Shown one piece after another: positions 52,402 to 60,783 of a DNA stretch of 64,000 nucleotides (positions within the stretch are counted from its first letter, which is position 1; each line of letters starts with the position of its first letter). The notes under the pieces were generated by a model. That model ran no database searches, was not told the origin of the DNA, and worked only from the letters and a program-made list of their open reading frames with translations. The position numbers and the translations under genes are program-made. The stretch is from an uncultured Bacteroidota bacterium. Lineage in GTDB: Bacteria > Bacteroidota > Bacteroidia > Chitinophagales > Chitinophagaceae. The DNA is taken from contig CALEZD010000124.1 of NCBI GenBank assembly GCA_937928385.1, positions 46,967-110,966 on the forward strand, in the 5' to 3' direction.

Positions 52402-52440
52402 GTTAACCGTCGGTTTACATCCGGTTAACCGGGCATTAAC
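52402..52440 (-). promoter_or_regulatory. Composite regulatory element, orphan copy
   Basis: GTTAAC (52402-52407), N6, TTTACAT (52414-52420), N3, GTTAAC (52424-52429), N5, ATTAAC (52435-52440). This has the same parts and spacings as the elements at 56421, 57192, 59058 and 59954. Confidence 0.6.
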
Positions 52441-52484
52441 AACAAAAAAAGGCCTAATTACGTGGTAATCAGCAGGATATGTAC

Positions 52485-53375
52485 TTACCCTATCTTCACA
52501 CTCGTCATTGTTAGTGAACCTGCGACAGCCTTGTCATTGAAGAAACTGACTGCATCATTTTTTCGTTGTAGTGCCAATGAATAAAGCAGGGGATAATAAT
52601 GGTCGGGCGTAGGTATTGCCAACTTTGCTGACTTGCTCAGCTTATCATATTCTATCAATGCTTTATGGTCGCCATTGCCAATCTTTTCTTTGAAAATCAT
52701 GTTCATCTCGTGCGCCCAGTCAAACCCATATTCCTGGTTTATCTTGCTGAAGTCTCCGCCCGGCAATGCCATCATGCCCAGGTTGTGCACCATATTGCCG
52801 CTGCCCAGTATCAGTACGCCTTTCTTACGAAGTGCCTGTAGTTGTTTGGCCAGGTCGTAGTGATATTGTGGTGGCTTGTTATAGTCTATGCTCAGTTGTA
52901 TCATGGGTATATCGGCATCGGGGTACATCTGTTTCACTACGCTCCATGCGCCATGGTCCAGCCCCCAGTCGTGGTCCAGCCCTACGTTTGTAGTGGTAAT
53001 GAGTGATGCTGTTTCCTTCGCCAACTGAGGATGCCCCGGAGCGGGGTATTGAACATCAAACAACGCCTTGGGAAAACCGCCAAAATCATGTATAGTCTTT
53101 GGCTGTTCCATAGCAGTAATATGTGTGCCGCGTGTCAGCCAGTGTGCCGATACAATCAGAACAGCTTTAGGCACAGGTATCTCCTTTGCCATCTTCGCCC
53201 AGCGTTGGCTGAACTCATTGTCCTCAATGGCATTCATAGGCGAGCCATGCCCTACAAATAATACAGGCATATAACCATCCTGCTCCTTTAACTCATCGGT
53301 GAAATGTTTGAAACCTGATAGTGTGCTCATAACAGCCGCCCCTCCCAAAAGCGATATAAAATGTTTCCTGTTCAT
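52485..53375 (-). CDS. ygiD: YgiD/DODA-like extradiol dioxygenase
   Basis: A 296-residue protein of the LigB/YgiD family: VLFVGHGSPMNAI (His43), IVSAHW (His78), GSGNMVHNLG (His197) and IPTPDHYYPLLY (His259) are the likely metal ligands. Family members open catechol rings, for example of DOPA, but the real substrate is unknown. The N-terminus (about 1-22, HFISLLGGAAVMSTLSGF) looks like an export signal with an Arg-Lys pair, which cytosolic members lack. Confidence 0.82.
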   Translation of the reverse strand: MNRKHFISLLGGAAVMSTLSGFKHFTDELKEQDGYMPVLFVGHGSPMNAIEDNEFSQRWAKMAKEIPVPKAVLIVSAHWLTRGTHITAMEQPKTIHDFGGFPKALFDVQYPAPGHPQLAKETASLITTTNVGLDHDWGLDHGAWSVVKQMYPDADIPMIQLSIDYNKPPQYHYDLAKQLQALRKKGVLILGSGNMVHNLGMMALPGGDFSKINQEYGFDWAHEMNMIFKEKIGNGDHKALIEYDKLSKSAKLAIPTPDHYYPLLYSLALQRKNDAVSFFNDKAVAGSLTMTSVKIG

Positions 53376-53461
53376 AAAACTAATAAAGCAAAATTATTAA
53401 TTAATGTTGATACAACAATGTAATTAACATTTCCTTCCGATTATTACAGAATAAAGGCCGT

Positions 53462-54136
53462 TTATTTAGGTGCGAAAGTCTTCATTGCCTTATTATTAGC
53501 GTAAGCCCATACAATGATAATGGCCAGCACAATAAATGGTACAAAGGCCGATGGGCGTGAGAATTCGCCTACTATCCAGAAGTACAGCAGCCCGAATATG
53601 GAGCAAATGGCACCCGTAATGGCAATGGCCCACTTTGTCATTACCACCCGTTTGTACATTTTATGCACCTTAAGTGTAGATATTTCAGGTTTGCGCAGTT
53701 TATTCAGCAGGTAAACATTTTCTATGATGTCGAAGAGCCAGGCAAATATTTGCGCGACAGCCAATGCCATGAAAATTACCTCGCCAATACCTGCCATTTT
53801 AGAGGCTGTTTTGACGCATAACATAGCTATGCCGGGGTACACACAGAACATAAACAGGAAATCGGTAAGCAGGTGCAGGCGTAATGCCTTCCTTACTCTT
53901 GCCGACCAGGCAGTATCTCCCAATTTATCTATACCCTTTATGATACCCGCCAGTTCGGCAGGGGTTGCAGTAAACTCCAGGTCGAAGATGGTGAATTTTC
54001 TTTGTACCCTTGTTACTGTTACAAACCGGGTAGCCAACACATCCATGATGGTGCTGAAAACTAACATGCAGGCAAACAGTATAAAAAAATAATTCCAGAA
54101 TGCCGGTTGGAGTATTTCGTTCAGTATGTTTTCCAT
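53462..54136 (-). CDS. Multi-TM membrane protein, unknown
   Basis: A 224-residue protein with about five hydrophobic segments (near 15-35, 87-108, 117-137, 170-188, 196-214) and a charged loop TRVQRKFTIFDLEFTATPAEL (43-63). It follows the patatin gene on the same strand (31 bp gap), so they may be co-expressed. No family is recognised. Confidence 0.65.
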   Translation of the reverse strand: MENILNEILQPAFWNYFFILFACMLVFSTIMDVLATRFVTVTRVQRKFTIFDLEFTATPAELAGIIKGIDKLGDTAWSARVRKALRLHLLTDFLFMFCVYPGIAMLCVKTASKMAGIGEVIFMALAVAQIFAWLFDIIENVYLLNKLRKPEISTLKVHKMYKRVVMTKWAIAITGAICSIFGLLYFWIVGEFSRPSAFVPFIVLAIIIVWAYANNKAMKTFAPK

Positions 54137-54167
54137 AATAAATAGTCAAAAAATGGTTATGCAATAA

Positions 54168-55634
54168 CTATACTTTAGCCCGTTCTTTTTTATACTCCGC
54201 CCAGTCAAAAGTTTCCAGGAATTGTGTCGCCGCCTTTGCCCCTTTTACAAACATGGCTATTTTATCTTTATCTGCCAGGAAGAAGTTCAGCCAGTTAAAT
54301 TCATTCAGCTTTACGCTGCCTACACCGCGTTCGTACACCTTGTTTTTCAGCACAAAGTCTTTATCGTAGTAGCCCCGCATAGTATTCAGCATTTTACCCA
54401 TGAACGACCCCAGCTCCCAATTATGCGAATTTTCGCCTCTGTCAATTTGGGGCAGTGAATCATCGAGGTCGATACCGAAAGAGGGCATCCGCGGAACAGT
54501 GATGCGTGGATTGTAGAATATATTCAATGGGAAGTTGGATAACATTCCGCCATCTACAAACTTTGCAGTCAATGGTATCTTCTCTTTGGCTATTCCGAAT
54601 ACTTCCTTCCAACGCTGCTGAAGGATTTTATTATCTGCATCAATGCCATTTATTACACAGGCTTCAAAGAATAGCGGTATAGACATGGAGGCCCGTACAA
54701 AAAAGGCGGGGTGTGTATTTGTTGTGTCGTTCCCTGCTTTGCGAAACAGGTCCCACATTTTCGGGAATTCCACTTTGTTTTGCGTAACGAGTTCGGCTGT
54801 GATAAAAGTGACATTTGCCTTTAGTGTAGATAGTGTTTCCATATCAGGATGCCGCTGCCTGAGCGGGGGTATAGCAGCTACCCTGTTTTCCAGGTTGCTG
54901 ATGCTGTTGATACCATTGTCCTGCATTTTTGCCTTGATCCAGTTCAATAAAAAATTACCGGGGTTAATACCGTAGCCGGCTGTTTTCAATCTGGAGAACA
55001 GGTATTTGCCATATCCTCCTATAGATATGATAAGCAGCAGGGATACACCTGTAAGTACAAAGCTGGTACGGGCGGCAACGCTCCAGATGATACTGACGTG
55101 GGTGAGCCCTAAGAAGAGTACATCCAATATCAATAATCCGAAAAAGGAACCCAGCAGGCCGATAACCCATGTTTTGGCTTCTTTAGAGAAATCTTTGTTT
55201 TTAATGAACCAGCGGATGAGGGTACGTGCCACCGGGTGCCCGTCTACCATGTCGAAAAAATTCAGTTCAGACAGGTATTCAATAATCTTTTTTGATTTCT
55301 TTTCTGATTTGTCTTTGCCTATCGAAGCTATCATGGCGGTATTGATGGCCCCGGCGCTGGTACCCGCCAGGCTGAAGAACCTGATACCTGCTTCTTCCAA
55401 TATGTATGTATATCCTACCAGCGCTATGCCCAGTACGCCGCCACCTTTTTGCACCAGGTCAACGTATTGCAGTTCTACGCCATTTTCGTCCGGCTTGTCA
55501 CCCAGGGTATCCGACACCTCGAGGCGTTCATACTTGTCTCCAAACCTGGCCTTGAGCTGTGATATACAGCCCTGTACATCAGGATGATCAGTAAAGTCCT
55601 CCGGGCGTAGTTTATTGCGTATGGCTCTGGTCAT
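54168..55634 (-). CDS. Patatin-like phospholipase with two internal TM segments
   Basis: A 488-residue protein with the patatin catalytic dyad: oxyanion loop KGGGVLGIA (63-71), nucleophile Ser93 in GTSAG, and DGG (361-363) with the Asp. Such enzymes hydrolyse acyl chains of phospholipids. Two hydrophobic segments (about 155-178 and 190-208) interrupt the catalytic domain and would anchor it in the membrane, a form found in some bacterial patatins. Precedes a membrane-protein gene on the same strand. Confidence 0.85.
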   Translation of the reverse strand: MTRAIRNKLRPEDFTDHPDVQGCISQLKARFGDKYERLEVSDTLGDKPDENGVELQYVDLVQKGGGVLGIALVGYTYILEEAGIRFFSLAGTSAGAINTAMIASIGKDKSEKKSKKIIEYLSELNFFDMVDGHPVARTLIRWFIKNKDFSKEAKTWVIGLLGSFFGLLILDVLFLGLTHVSIIWSVAARTSFVLTGVSLLLIISIGGYGKYLFSRLKTAGYGINPGNFLLNWIKAKMQDNGINSISNLENRVAAIPPLRQRHPDMETLSTLKANVTFITAELVTQNKVEFPKMWDLFRKAGNDTTNTHPAFFVRASMSIPLFFEACVINGIDADNKILQQRWKEVFGIAKEKIPLTAKFVDGGMLSNFPLNIFYNPRITVPRMPSFGIDLDDSLPQIDRGENSHNWELGSFMGKMLNTMRGYYDKDFVLKNKVYERGVGSVKLNEFNWLNFFLADKDKIAMFVKGAKAATQFLETFDWAEYKKERAKV

Positions 55635-55757
55635 ATACAGTTGCTTTAGTTGGCAATGTCAACCCGAAAGTACTATGCTTATAAGCGGTATGTTCGCGTA
55701 GTTCTACGTATTATCACTTGCGGATATTGCTGGATTTTAGCCCGACAGGCATGGTAT

Positions 55758-55788
55758 AAGAAAAAATCCTCCCGTTAAGACGGGAGGA
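55758..55788 (-). terminator. Terminator of the 55818 gene
   Basis: A 9-bp stem (55767-55775 with 55780-55788) and TAAG loop. On the minus strand it is followed by TTTTTTCTTATAC. Confidence 0.9.
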
Positions 55789-55817
55789 AATCAACCAGTG
55801 TACTAAAAAAACAATCT

Positions 55818-56366
55818 TTATTCCTGCGTTGCTGTGTAAACAACATTCATAGTGTAAGTACCTGCGGGCAGGTTGAAACCCGGGGTACATTTATATTGTA
55901 CAGCAAATGTTTGGTTTTGACCGTACTCGCCGCCTACCAGTAAGTCCTGGCTTTCATTTGATAATGAAGCGTAGCCATCGGTGGTGAATGGTGCTTTTAC
56001 CGCACCCCCTGTATTATTAGCTGTTACTTTCAGCTTTAAAGCATTGTCGGGCATGTTTTGCATGGTGTTAGCGTTGTTGCCCTGGTAGGTAAAACCGGAT
56101 GCCTCGCACCTGACGGCAACTTTAAAACTCTTATTGGAGCGTACCCTTAAGCCCTGTTCGGGTGAAGTAACGCCGTTGGAATAGTCTGTGGGATTGCTGA
56201 ATTGCATCATGGCATTATTGCCGGAGCCATTGCCTGTGGCCATATATGATATATCAATGGCATTGTTTAACACCAGGCTTACTGACTGCGAAGCGCTGCT
56301 GCTTTGTGCAGTAGCTGCTGTGTGCGTCAGCAAGAGCGATGAAATGAACCATGTAATCTTTTTCAT
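55818..56366 (-). CDS. Secreted beta-sandwich protein, paralog A
   Basis: A 182-residue protein: signal peptide (MKKITWFISSLLLTHTAATAQ), then SSSASQSVSLVLNNAIDI, a motif that opens all four paralogs, and a beta-rich body ending PAGTYTMNVVYTATQE. The closing strand recalls pilus- or DUF4402-like sandwiches; this is only a resemblance. It is the most divergent of four copies. It has its own composite upstream element and terminator. Surface or matrix role is inferred. Confidence 0.75.
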   Translation of the reverse strand: MKKITWFISSLLLTHTAATAQSSSASQSVSLVLNNAIDISYMATGNGSGNNAMMQFSNPTDYSNGVTSPEQGLRVRSNKSFKVAVRCEASGFTYQGNNANTMQNMPDNALKLKVTANNTGGAVKAPFTTDGYASLSNESQDLLVGGEYGQNQTFAVQYKCTPGFNLPAGTYTMNVVYTATQE

Positions 56367-56420
56367 ATAATACAGCCTTTGTTATCAGCTTGTTTACGGA
56401 TTGTTGTCCGTTTGTTAATG

Positions 56421-56504
56421 CGAATATATGCGCTCAGGCTACCCAACGCTACACCCCTTTCGGTCGTTAACGAGCCGTTTGCAAGTCGTTAACGAGCGGT
56501 TAAC
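56421..56504 (-). promoter_or_regulatory. Promoter and composite element of paralog A
   Basis: GTTAAC (56466-56471), N6, TTTGCAA (56478-56484), N3, GTTAAC (56488-56493), N5, GTTAAC (56499-56504). On the minus strand a TATATTCG box (56421-56428) lies 37 bp from the element, like the -7 boxes of the paralogs. Confidence 0.6.
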
Positions 56505-56520
56505 AAAAAAAGCCGGGACA

Positions 56521-56549
56521 GAAAAAAGCCCTGTGGTAAACCACAAGGC
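56521..56549 (-). terminator. Terminator of paralog B
   Basis: Stem GCC-C-TGTGG (56528-56536) with CCACA-A-GGC (56541-56549) and one C.A mismatch. The minus strand then reads TTTTTTC. Confidence 0.75.
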
Positions 56550-56578
56550 CCTTAAACCATTACTGCTATGAAAAAATC

Positions 56579-57133
56579 TTATTCCTGAGTAGCGGTATAT
56601 ACTACATCTACAGCGTAAGTACCTGCAGGGTAAGCAAAACCGGGAGTAGCTTTATACTTCACACTGAAAGTCTGGTTGCCACCACGGTCAGCCGCAGTTA
56701 TCAGGTCCTGGTTGCTGCTGGTCAGTGTTGCATATTCGCTGAAAGAACCTGCGATGCTGCCGCCTGTACCATTTGCTGTTACTTTCACAGCCAGTACACC
56801 TTCTACGGGCATTTCAGGAGCGGGGGTAGTGTTACCTGTATAAGAGAACTCACCTGCGTTAGCTTTAACGGCTACAGAAAAGTTTTTGTTAGAACGTACT
56901 TTCAGTTCCTGTGCGTCAGACTCAACACCATTGGCGTAGTCATTAACAGTAGTGAAAGGGATGGTTACGTCAGCACCTGTTGCGCTGTTGTTACCTGTAA
57001 AAGTGATTTCTATTGCATTGCTCAGAGACAGTTGAACTGTTTGAGAAGCAGAAGAAGATTGGTTAGCCTGGTTTTGAGCGTTAGCTGAGAAACCGAAGAT
57101 TGAGAAGGCTGCTATTACGATTAACTTTTTCAT
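56579..57133 (-). CDS. Secreted beta-sandwich protein, paralog B
   Basis: A 184-residue protein with signal peptide (MKKLIVIAAFSIFGFSANAQ), a QSSSASQTVQLSLSNAIEI start and a beta-rich body ending PAGTYAVDVVYTATQE. Its protein sequence appears identical to paralog C at 58447, although the DNA differs at synonymous sites. The upstream in-frame extension to 57277 is not a signal sequence and overlaps the divergent gene, so 57133 is the start. Highly expressed surface or matrix protein is a guess. Confidence 0.8.
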   Translation of the reverse strand: MKKLIVIAAFSIFGFSANAQNQANQSSSASQTVQLSLSNAIEITFTGNNSATGADVTIPFTTVNDYANGVESDAQELKVRSNKNFSVAVKANAGEFSYTGNTTPAPEMPVEGVLAVKVTANGTGGSIAGSFSEYATLTSSNQDLITAADRGGNQTFSVKYKATPGFAYPAGTYAVDVVYTATQE

Positions 57134-57191
57134 TTTGTTTGTTGTTTGTCTGTTTACGTTGTTTGTGTTTGTTTGTGTCTCAATGACAATA

Positions 57192-57275
57192 CAAAGATGC
57201 GACGCGGAAGCCCCCTTCTCCAAAAAAACGCCTTCGGTTAACGCCCGATTTGCAAACAGGCAACAAGCCGTTAAC
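57192..57275 (-). promoter_or_regulatory. Promoter and composite element of paralog B
   Basis: GTTAAC (57237-57242), N6, TTTGCAA (57249-57255), N14, GTTAAC (57270-57275). CAAAGATG (57192-57199) is the minus-strand CATCTTTG box. The 14-nt spacer is 11 bp longer than in copies A and D, about one helical turn. The element also overlaps the promoter side of the divergent gene at 57340. Confidence 0.6.
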
Positions 57276-57339
57276 AAATATTATACCCCCGTTTTTGCCA
57301 CAGAAACCGCTAAATTTGAGGCTTTTAAGCGTTTTTATA

Positions 57340-58386
57340 TTGAGAGCAGACTTTTCTAACGCCGCCTTGGCAGGGCTGGCCACGCATTATGTAGGTAACA
57401 AGCATACAGATAATAGTTTTTTCTATTCGGAGACAGAGGTGGAGCTGGCAGATGACGAATTGAAAGCCCGGTTGCTTAGTTATTTTACCTCACCCTTCAG
57501 GGATATAGAAGAATACTATGAGTTTCACCATGAAAGTGATATCAGCCTGAATACAGTAAGGCATTTTGCAGAGTTAATATTTGCAGGCCCGGAGTCTTTG
57601 CTTATTAACTCGGTAGCAATTGCTAAACATTTGTTTGAAATATCCGACTCGCCCAATATAAAAAGCGGTGAACTGCACTTGGCTTATATAACAGGTGTAT
57701 ATATAGATGGGCGCCTTACAGATGCAATTGGTATATATAAAACAGAGGAAAGGGATGTGTTCTTTGATGTGCAGAAGGGTTTTGAAGGATATAGCATAAT
57801 GATGCAACAGGGGATACATGTTGATAAAATGGACAAAGGATGTATTATATATAATACGCCCGACGGCCTGCTGGTATCGGCCATAGACAAGACCAATAAA
57901 CGCAATGAAGCCCAATATTGGAAAGACAAATTCCTGAAAATAATAACCAGGGCAGATGAATATCACTATACAGCTGAGTACCTGGCTGCCGCCAAAGATT
58001 TCATTACCAAACAGATACCGCAGGAATATGAGGTGACCAAAGCCCAACAGGCAGACTACCTGAACAGGTCCATCAGCTTTTTTAAGAATAATGCTGAATT
58101 TGATGAAAAGGCTTTTGTGCAGGAGGTATTTGAAGATAAAGAGCTCATACAATCATTCTCGGGCTATAAGAGGGGATATGAACAGGAGCATGAAATGGAA
58201 CTTGGGGACGGGTTTTCTATATCAGGATCGGCGGTGAAGCGTTCAGCCAGGGTTTTCAAGAGTGTGATTAAACTGGACAAAAACTTTCATGTGTACGTGC
58301 ACGGCGACCGCGACCTGATAGAAAAAGGCTACGATGAGGCTGTAGGCAAGCATTATTATAAGATATACTTCGACAATGAGAGCTAA
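57340..58386 (+). CDS. Nucleoid-associated protein, NdpA/YejK-like
   Basis: A protein of about 348 residues resembling the 37-kDa nucleoid-associated family (PF04245): ALAGLATHYVGNK near the start, DIEEYYEFHHESDISLN, and the C-terminal FKSVIKLDKNFHVYVHG motif. It would bind nucleoid DNA. The open frame starts at 57250, but a TAAATTTG box at 57311-57318 and the family's short lead before VGNK favour the TTG at 57340. It lies between two minus-strand paralogs and shares a terminator with one. Confidence 0.7.
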   Translation: MRADFSNAALAGLATHYVGNKHTDNSFFYSETEVELADDELKARLLSYFTSPFRDIEEYYEFHHESDISLNTVRHFAELIFAGPESLLINSVAIAKHLFEISDSPNIKSGELHLAYITGVYIDGRLTDAIGIYKTEERDVFFDVQKGFEGYSIMMQQGIHVDKMDKGCIIYNTPDGLLVSAIDKTNKRNEAQYWKDKFLKIITRADEYHYTAEYLAAAKDFITKQIPQEYEVTKAQQADYLNRSISFFKNNAEFDEKAFVQEVFEDKELIQSFSGYKRGYEQEHEMELGDGFSISGSAVKRSARVFKSVIKLDKNFHVYVHGDRDLIEKGYDEAVGKHYYKIYFDNES

Positions 58387-58390
58387 AACG

Positions 58391-58420
58391 AAAAGAGGAA
58401 GCACGAAGCTTCCTCTTTTT
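58391..58420. terminator. Bidirectional terminator
   Basis: A 12-bp perfect stem (58391-58402 with 58408-58419) and 5-nt loop, with T tract on the plus strand and A-rich left side. It serves the genes ending at 58386 and 58447. Confidence 0.9.
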
Positions 58421-58446
58421 ATTGATTATATCGAGAGACAATATGA

Positions 58447-59001
58447 TTATTCCTGTGTAGCGGTATACACTACATCTACAGCATAAGTACCTGCAGGGTA
58501 AGCGAAACCGGGGGTAGCTTTATACTTCACGCTGAAAGTCTGGTTGCCACCACGGTCAGCCGCAGTTATCAGGTCCTGGTTGCTGCTGGTCAGTGTTGCA
58601 TATTCGCTGAAAGAACCTGCGATGCTGCCGCCTGTACCATTTGCTGTTACTTTCACAGCCAGTACACCTTCTACGGGCATTTCAGGAGCGGGGGTAGTGT
58701 TACCTGTATAAGAGAACTCACCTGCATTAGCCTTAACAGCTACAGAGAAGTTTTTGTTAGAACGTACTTTCAGCTCCTGTGCATCAGACTCAACACCGTT
58801 GGCGTAGTCATTAACAGTTGTGAAAGGGATGGTTACGTCAGCACCGGTAGCGCTGTTGTTACCTGTAAAAGTGATTTCGATTGCGTTGCTCAGGGACAGT
58901 TGAACTGTTTGAGAAGCAGAGCTTGATTGGTTAGCCTGGTTTTGAGCGTTAGCTGAGAAACCGAAGATTGAGAAGGCTGCTATTACGATTAACTTTTTCA
59001 T
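58447..59001 (-). CDS. Secreted beta-sandwich protein, paralog C
   Basis: A 184-residue protein apparently identical to paralog B in amino acids, with a different synonymous codon pattern: the SSS stretch uses TCA-AGC-TCT here and TCT-TCT-TCT there, a serine codon change that needs two steps. Own composite element upstream. The identity suggests strong purifying selection or gene conversion. Function unknown. Confidence 0.8.
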   Translation of the reverse strand: MKKLIVIAAFSIFGFSANAQNQANQSSSASQTVQLSLSNAIEITFTGNNSATGADVTIPFTTVNDYANGVESDAQELKVRSNKNFSVAVKANAGEFSYTGNTTPAPEMPVEGVLAVKVTANGTGGSIAGSFSEYATLTSSNQDLITAADRGGNQTFSVKYKATPGFAYPAGTYAVDVVYTATQE

Positions 59002-59057
59002 TTTGTTTGTTGTTTGTCTGTTTACGTTGTTGTTTGTGTTTGTTTGCTATTGTGATA

Positions 59058-59141
59058 CAAAGATGGGGGTACGAGGCCCCTATGTCCAAAAAAACGGTCT
59101 CGGTTAACGCCTGCTTAGCAAGCAGGCAACAAGCCGTTAAC
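59058..59141 (-). promoter_or_regulatory. Promoter and composite element of paralog C
   Basis: GTTAAC (59103-59108), N6, TTAGCAA (59115-59121), N14, GTTAAC (59136-59141). CAAAGATG at 59058-59065. Same layout as copy B. Confidence 0.6.
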
Positions 59142-59169
59142 AAAAAATAGGCCCCGTAAATACGGGGCC
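59141..59169 (-). terminator. Terminator of paralog D
   Basis: Stem GGCCCCGT with ACGGGGCC (about 59150-59169). On the minus strand TATTTTTTG follows. It lies next to the GTTAAC of element C. Confidence 0.8.
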
Positions 59170-59198
59170 GTTATATTACAACTAGAGAGACAATACGA

Positions 59199-59918
59199 TT
59201 ATTCCTGTGTAGCAGTGTACACCACATCTACAGCATAAGTACCTGCGGGGTAAGCGAAACCGGGGGTAGCTTTATACTTCACGCTGAAAGTCTGGTTGCC
59301 ACCACGGTCAGCCGCAGTTATCAGGTCCTGGTTGCTGCTGGTCAGTGTTGCATATTCGCTGAAAGAACCTGCGATGCTGCCTCCTGTACCGTTAGCGGTT
59401 ACTTTTACAGCCAGTACGCCTTCTACAGGCATTTCAGGAGCCGGAGTGGTATTACCTGTATAAGAGAACTCAGAAGCGTTAGCCTTTACAGCTACAGAGA
59501 AGTTTTTGTTAGAACGTACTTTCAGTTCCTGTGCGTCGCTCTCAACACCGTTTGCGTAGTCATTAACAGTAGTGAAAGGGATGGTTACATCAGCACCGGT
59601 AGCGCTCATATTGCCGGCGAAGGTTATTTCTATAGCATTTGCCAGTGAGAGATTGGTTGATTGGGTAGCTGCAGAAGCCTCGCCTCCACCTGCGCTGCTG
59701 CTTCCGCCACCGTTGCTGCTTCCGCTATTGTTATTGCTGCCGCCGTTTCCGTTTCCATTACCATTGTTACCCTGGCCATTCCCGTTTCCGTTGTTGCCAT
59801 AGCCATTGCCATTGTTACCGTTATTGTTCTGGCCACCATTGCCACGTCCATTAGACTGGGCAGAGGCTACTATATTTAATACTAAACAGCATACTGCTAA
59901 TAATGTGATCTTTTTCAT
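59199..59918 (-). CDS. Secreted beta-sandwich protein with Gly/Asn-rich insert, paralog D
   Basis: A 239-residue protein: signal peptide (MKKITLLAVCCLVLNIVASA), then a Gly/Asn/Ser-rich low-complexity insert (about residues 21-80, units like GNGNGQGNN) absent from B and C, then the shared beta domain. The last 70 residues match B and C exactly, suggesting exchange between the copies. The insert may act as a flexible spacer or wall-exposed linker. Function unknown. Confidence 0.8.
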   Translation of the reverse strand: MKKITLLAVCCLVLNIVASAQSNGRGNGGQNNNGNNGNGYGNNGNGNGQGNNGNGNGNGGSNNNSGSSNGGGSSSAGGGEASAATQSTNLSLANAIEITFAGNMSATGADVTIPFTTVNDYANGVESDAQELKVRSNKNFSVAVKANASEFSYTGNTTPAPEMPVEGVLAVKVTANGTGGSIAGSFSEYATLTSSNQDLITAADRGGNQTFSVKYKATPGFAYPAGTYAVDVVYTATQE

Positions 59919-59953
59919 TTCTTCCTCGTTAGTTGTTTGTTCGTTTGTTGATG

Positions 59954-60037
59954 CAAAGGTGTGACAGCCAATTGATTCTAGCGGAGAAAACGGTATTCCT
60001 TAACGGCTGATTTGCAATCCGTTAACCAGCAATTAAC
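59954..60037 (-). promoter_or_regulatory. Promoter and composite element of paralog D
   Basis: TTAAC (60000-60004), N6, TTTGCAA (60011-60017), N3, GTTAAC (60021-60026), N5, ATTAAC (60032-60037). CAAAGGTG at 59954-59961 is the minus-strand -7-like box. Same spacing as copy A. Confidence 0.6.
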
Positions 60038-60057
60038 AAAAACTTTTTCATCTAAAA

Positions 60058-60501
60058 TCACTTTCTTATTTGGACATAAACACGCCCTGTAGAAGCATCC
60101 AGGCCGGATACCAATCGGTCGTCAAGATTGAAACTGATATCGTGATAACAGTCGGGGCGCTGTCCTTCCGGCGCGTATTCGTAACGGGTAATGAACCCGA
60201 TATCATTTACAATGATCACACGGTTGACGGAAGGAAGAAATATGCTGAAGTCTTTCGGGCTATGTATGTCCGGGGTAATCAGTAATTCATTGGTAATATC
60301 TGTAGTGATGAAGGTGTCAGACGCTATTGGATATAGGAAGTCCGGTTCGTAAACCGTAGTAATGATAGTATCCCACTCTGTGGCAGTAAAGCCCTCTTGC
60401 TGTAGCACTATAGCAGGCACTTTGCAGGAATAAGGTACCGATTGCGGCTTGTTGCAGGCAATAGCCAACAGGCTAATGAACAGGATATAATAATATTTCA
60501 A
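60058..60501 (-). CDS. Lipoprotein, unknown
   Basis: A 147-residue lipoprotein (KYYYILFISLLAIAC) with a beta-rich body (EWDTIITTVYEPDFLYPI, FSIFLPSVNRVIIVNDIGFITRYEY) and no known domain. The frame is open to 60594, but that part runs through a terminator hairpin; a TTG at 60501 gives a standard signal. No family is recognised. Confidence 0.6.
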   Translation of the reverse strand: MKYYYILFISLLAIACNKPQSVPYSCKVPAIVLQQEGFTATEWDTIITTVYEPDFLYPIASDTFITTDITNELLITPDIHSPKDFSIFLPSVNRVIIVNDIGFITRYEYAPEGQRPDCYHDISFNLDDRLVSGLDASTGRVYVQIRK

Positions 60502-60552
60502 GATGAATAATTGTGGTATAAAAATAGTGAAATATATTACCTGAACTCCGTA

Positions 60553-60581
60553 AAAAACACAACGGCCCTTACCGGGCCGTT
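60553..60581 (-). terminator. Minus-strand terminator with no annotated upstream gene
   Basis: Stem AACGGCCC (60561-60568) with GGGCCGTT (60574-60581). The minus strand then reads GTGTTTTTTAC. It lies between the lipoprotein start and a 33-residue frame that ends at 60591. Confidence 0.7.
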
Positions 60582-60590
60582 GCGCAATAA

Positions 60591-60692
60591 TCAACTCTTA
60601 GAAAAATGGTATAACCACTCCGTATAAATATAATACCCGATTTTTACTATATAGATTAAAATCAATATAAAAATAGAGCCGTAGGTGTACAA
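60591..60692 (-). CDS. Possible 33-residue membrane peptide
   Basis: Reads (TTG start) YTYGSIFILILIYIVKIGYY, then IYTEWLYHFSKS and a stop. It ends 10 nt before the terminator stem, which otherwise has no gene. Hydrophobic, then aromatic and basic, a type seen in small membrane toxins. Weak start codon, no promoter seen. Confidence 0.3.
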   Translation of the reverse strand: MYTYGSIFILILIYIVKIGYYIYTEWLYHFSKS

Positions 60693-60783
60693 AAAATAAT
60701 TTAATGGGGTGTTAAACTTTCTTATATATATTCAGTCTGTGATTGTGAGGGTTATCCTCCCGCTTCAATTAAAACATGCTCCG

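Noticed and set aside
59572..59879. Long plus-strand frames rich in Pro/Leu opposite paralog D
   Set aside because: They are antisense shadows of the Gly/Asn-rich repeat in the minus-strand gene; low-complexity DNA keeps other frames open.
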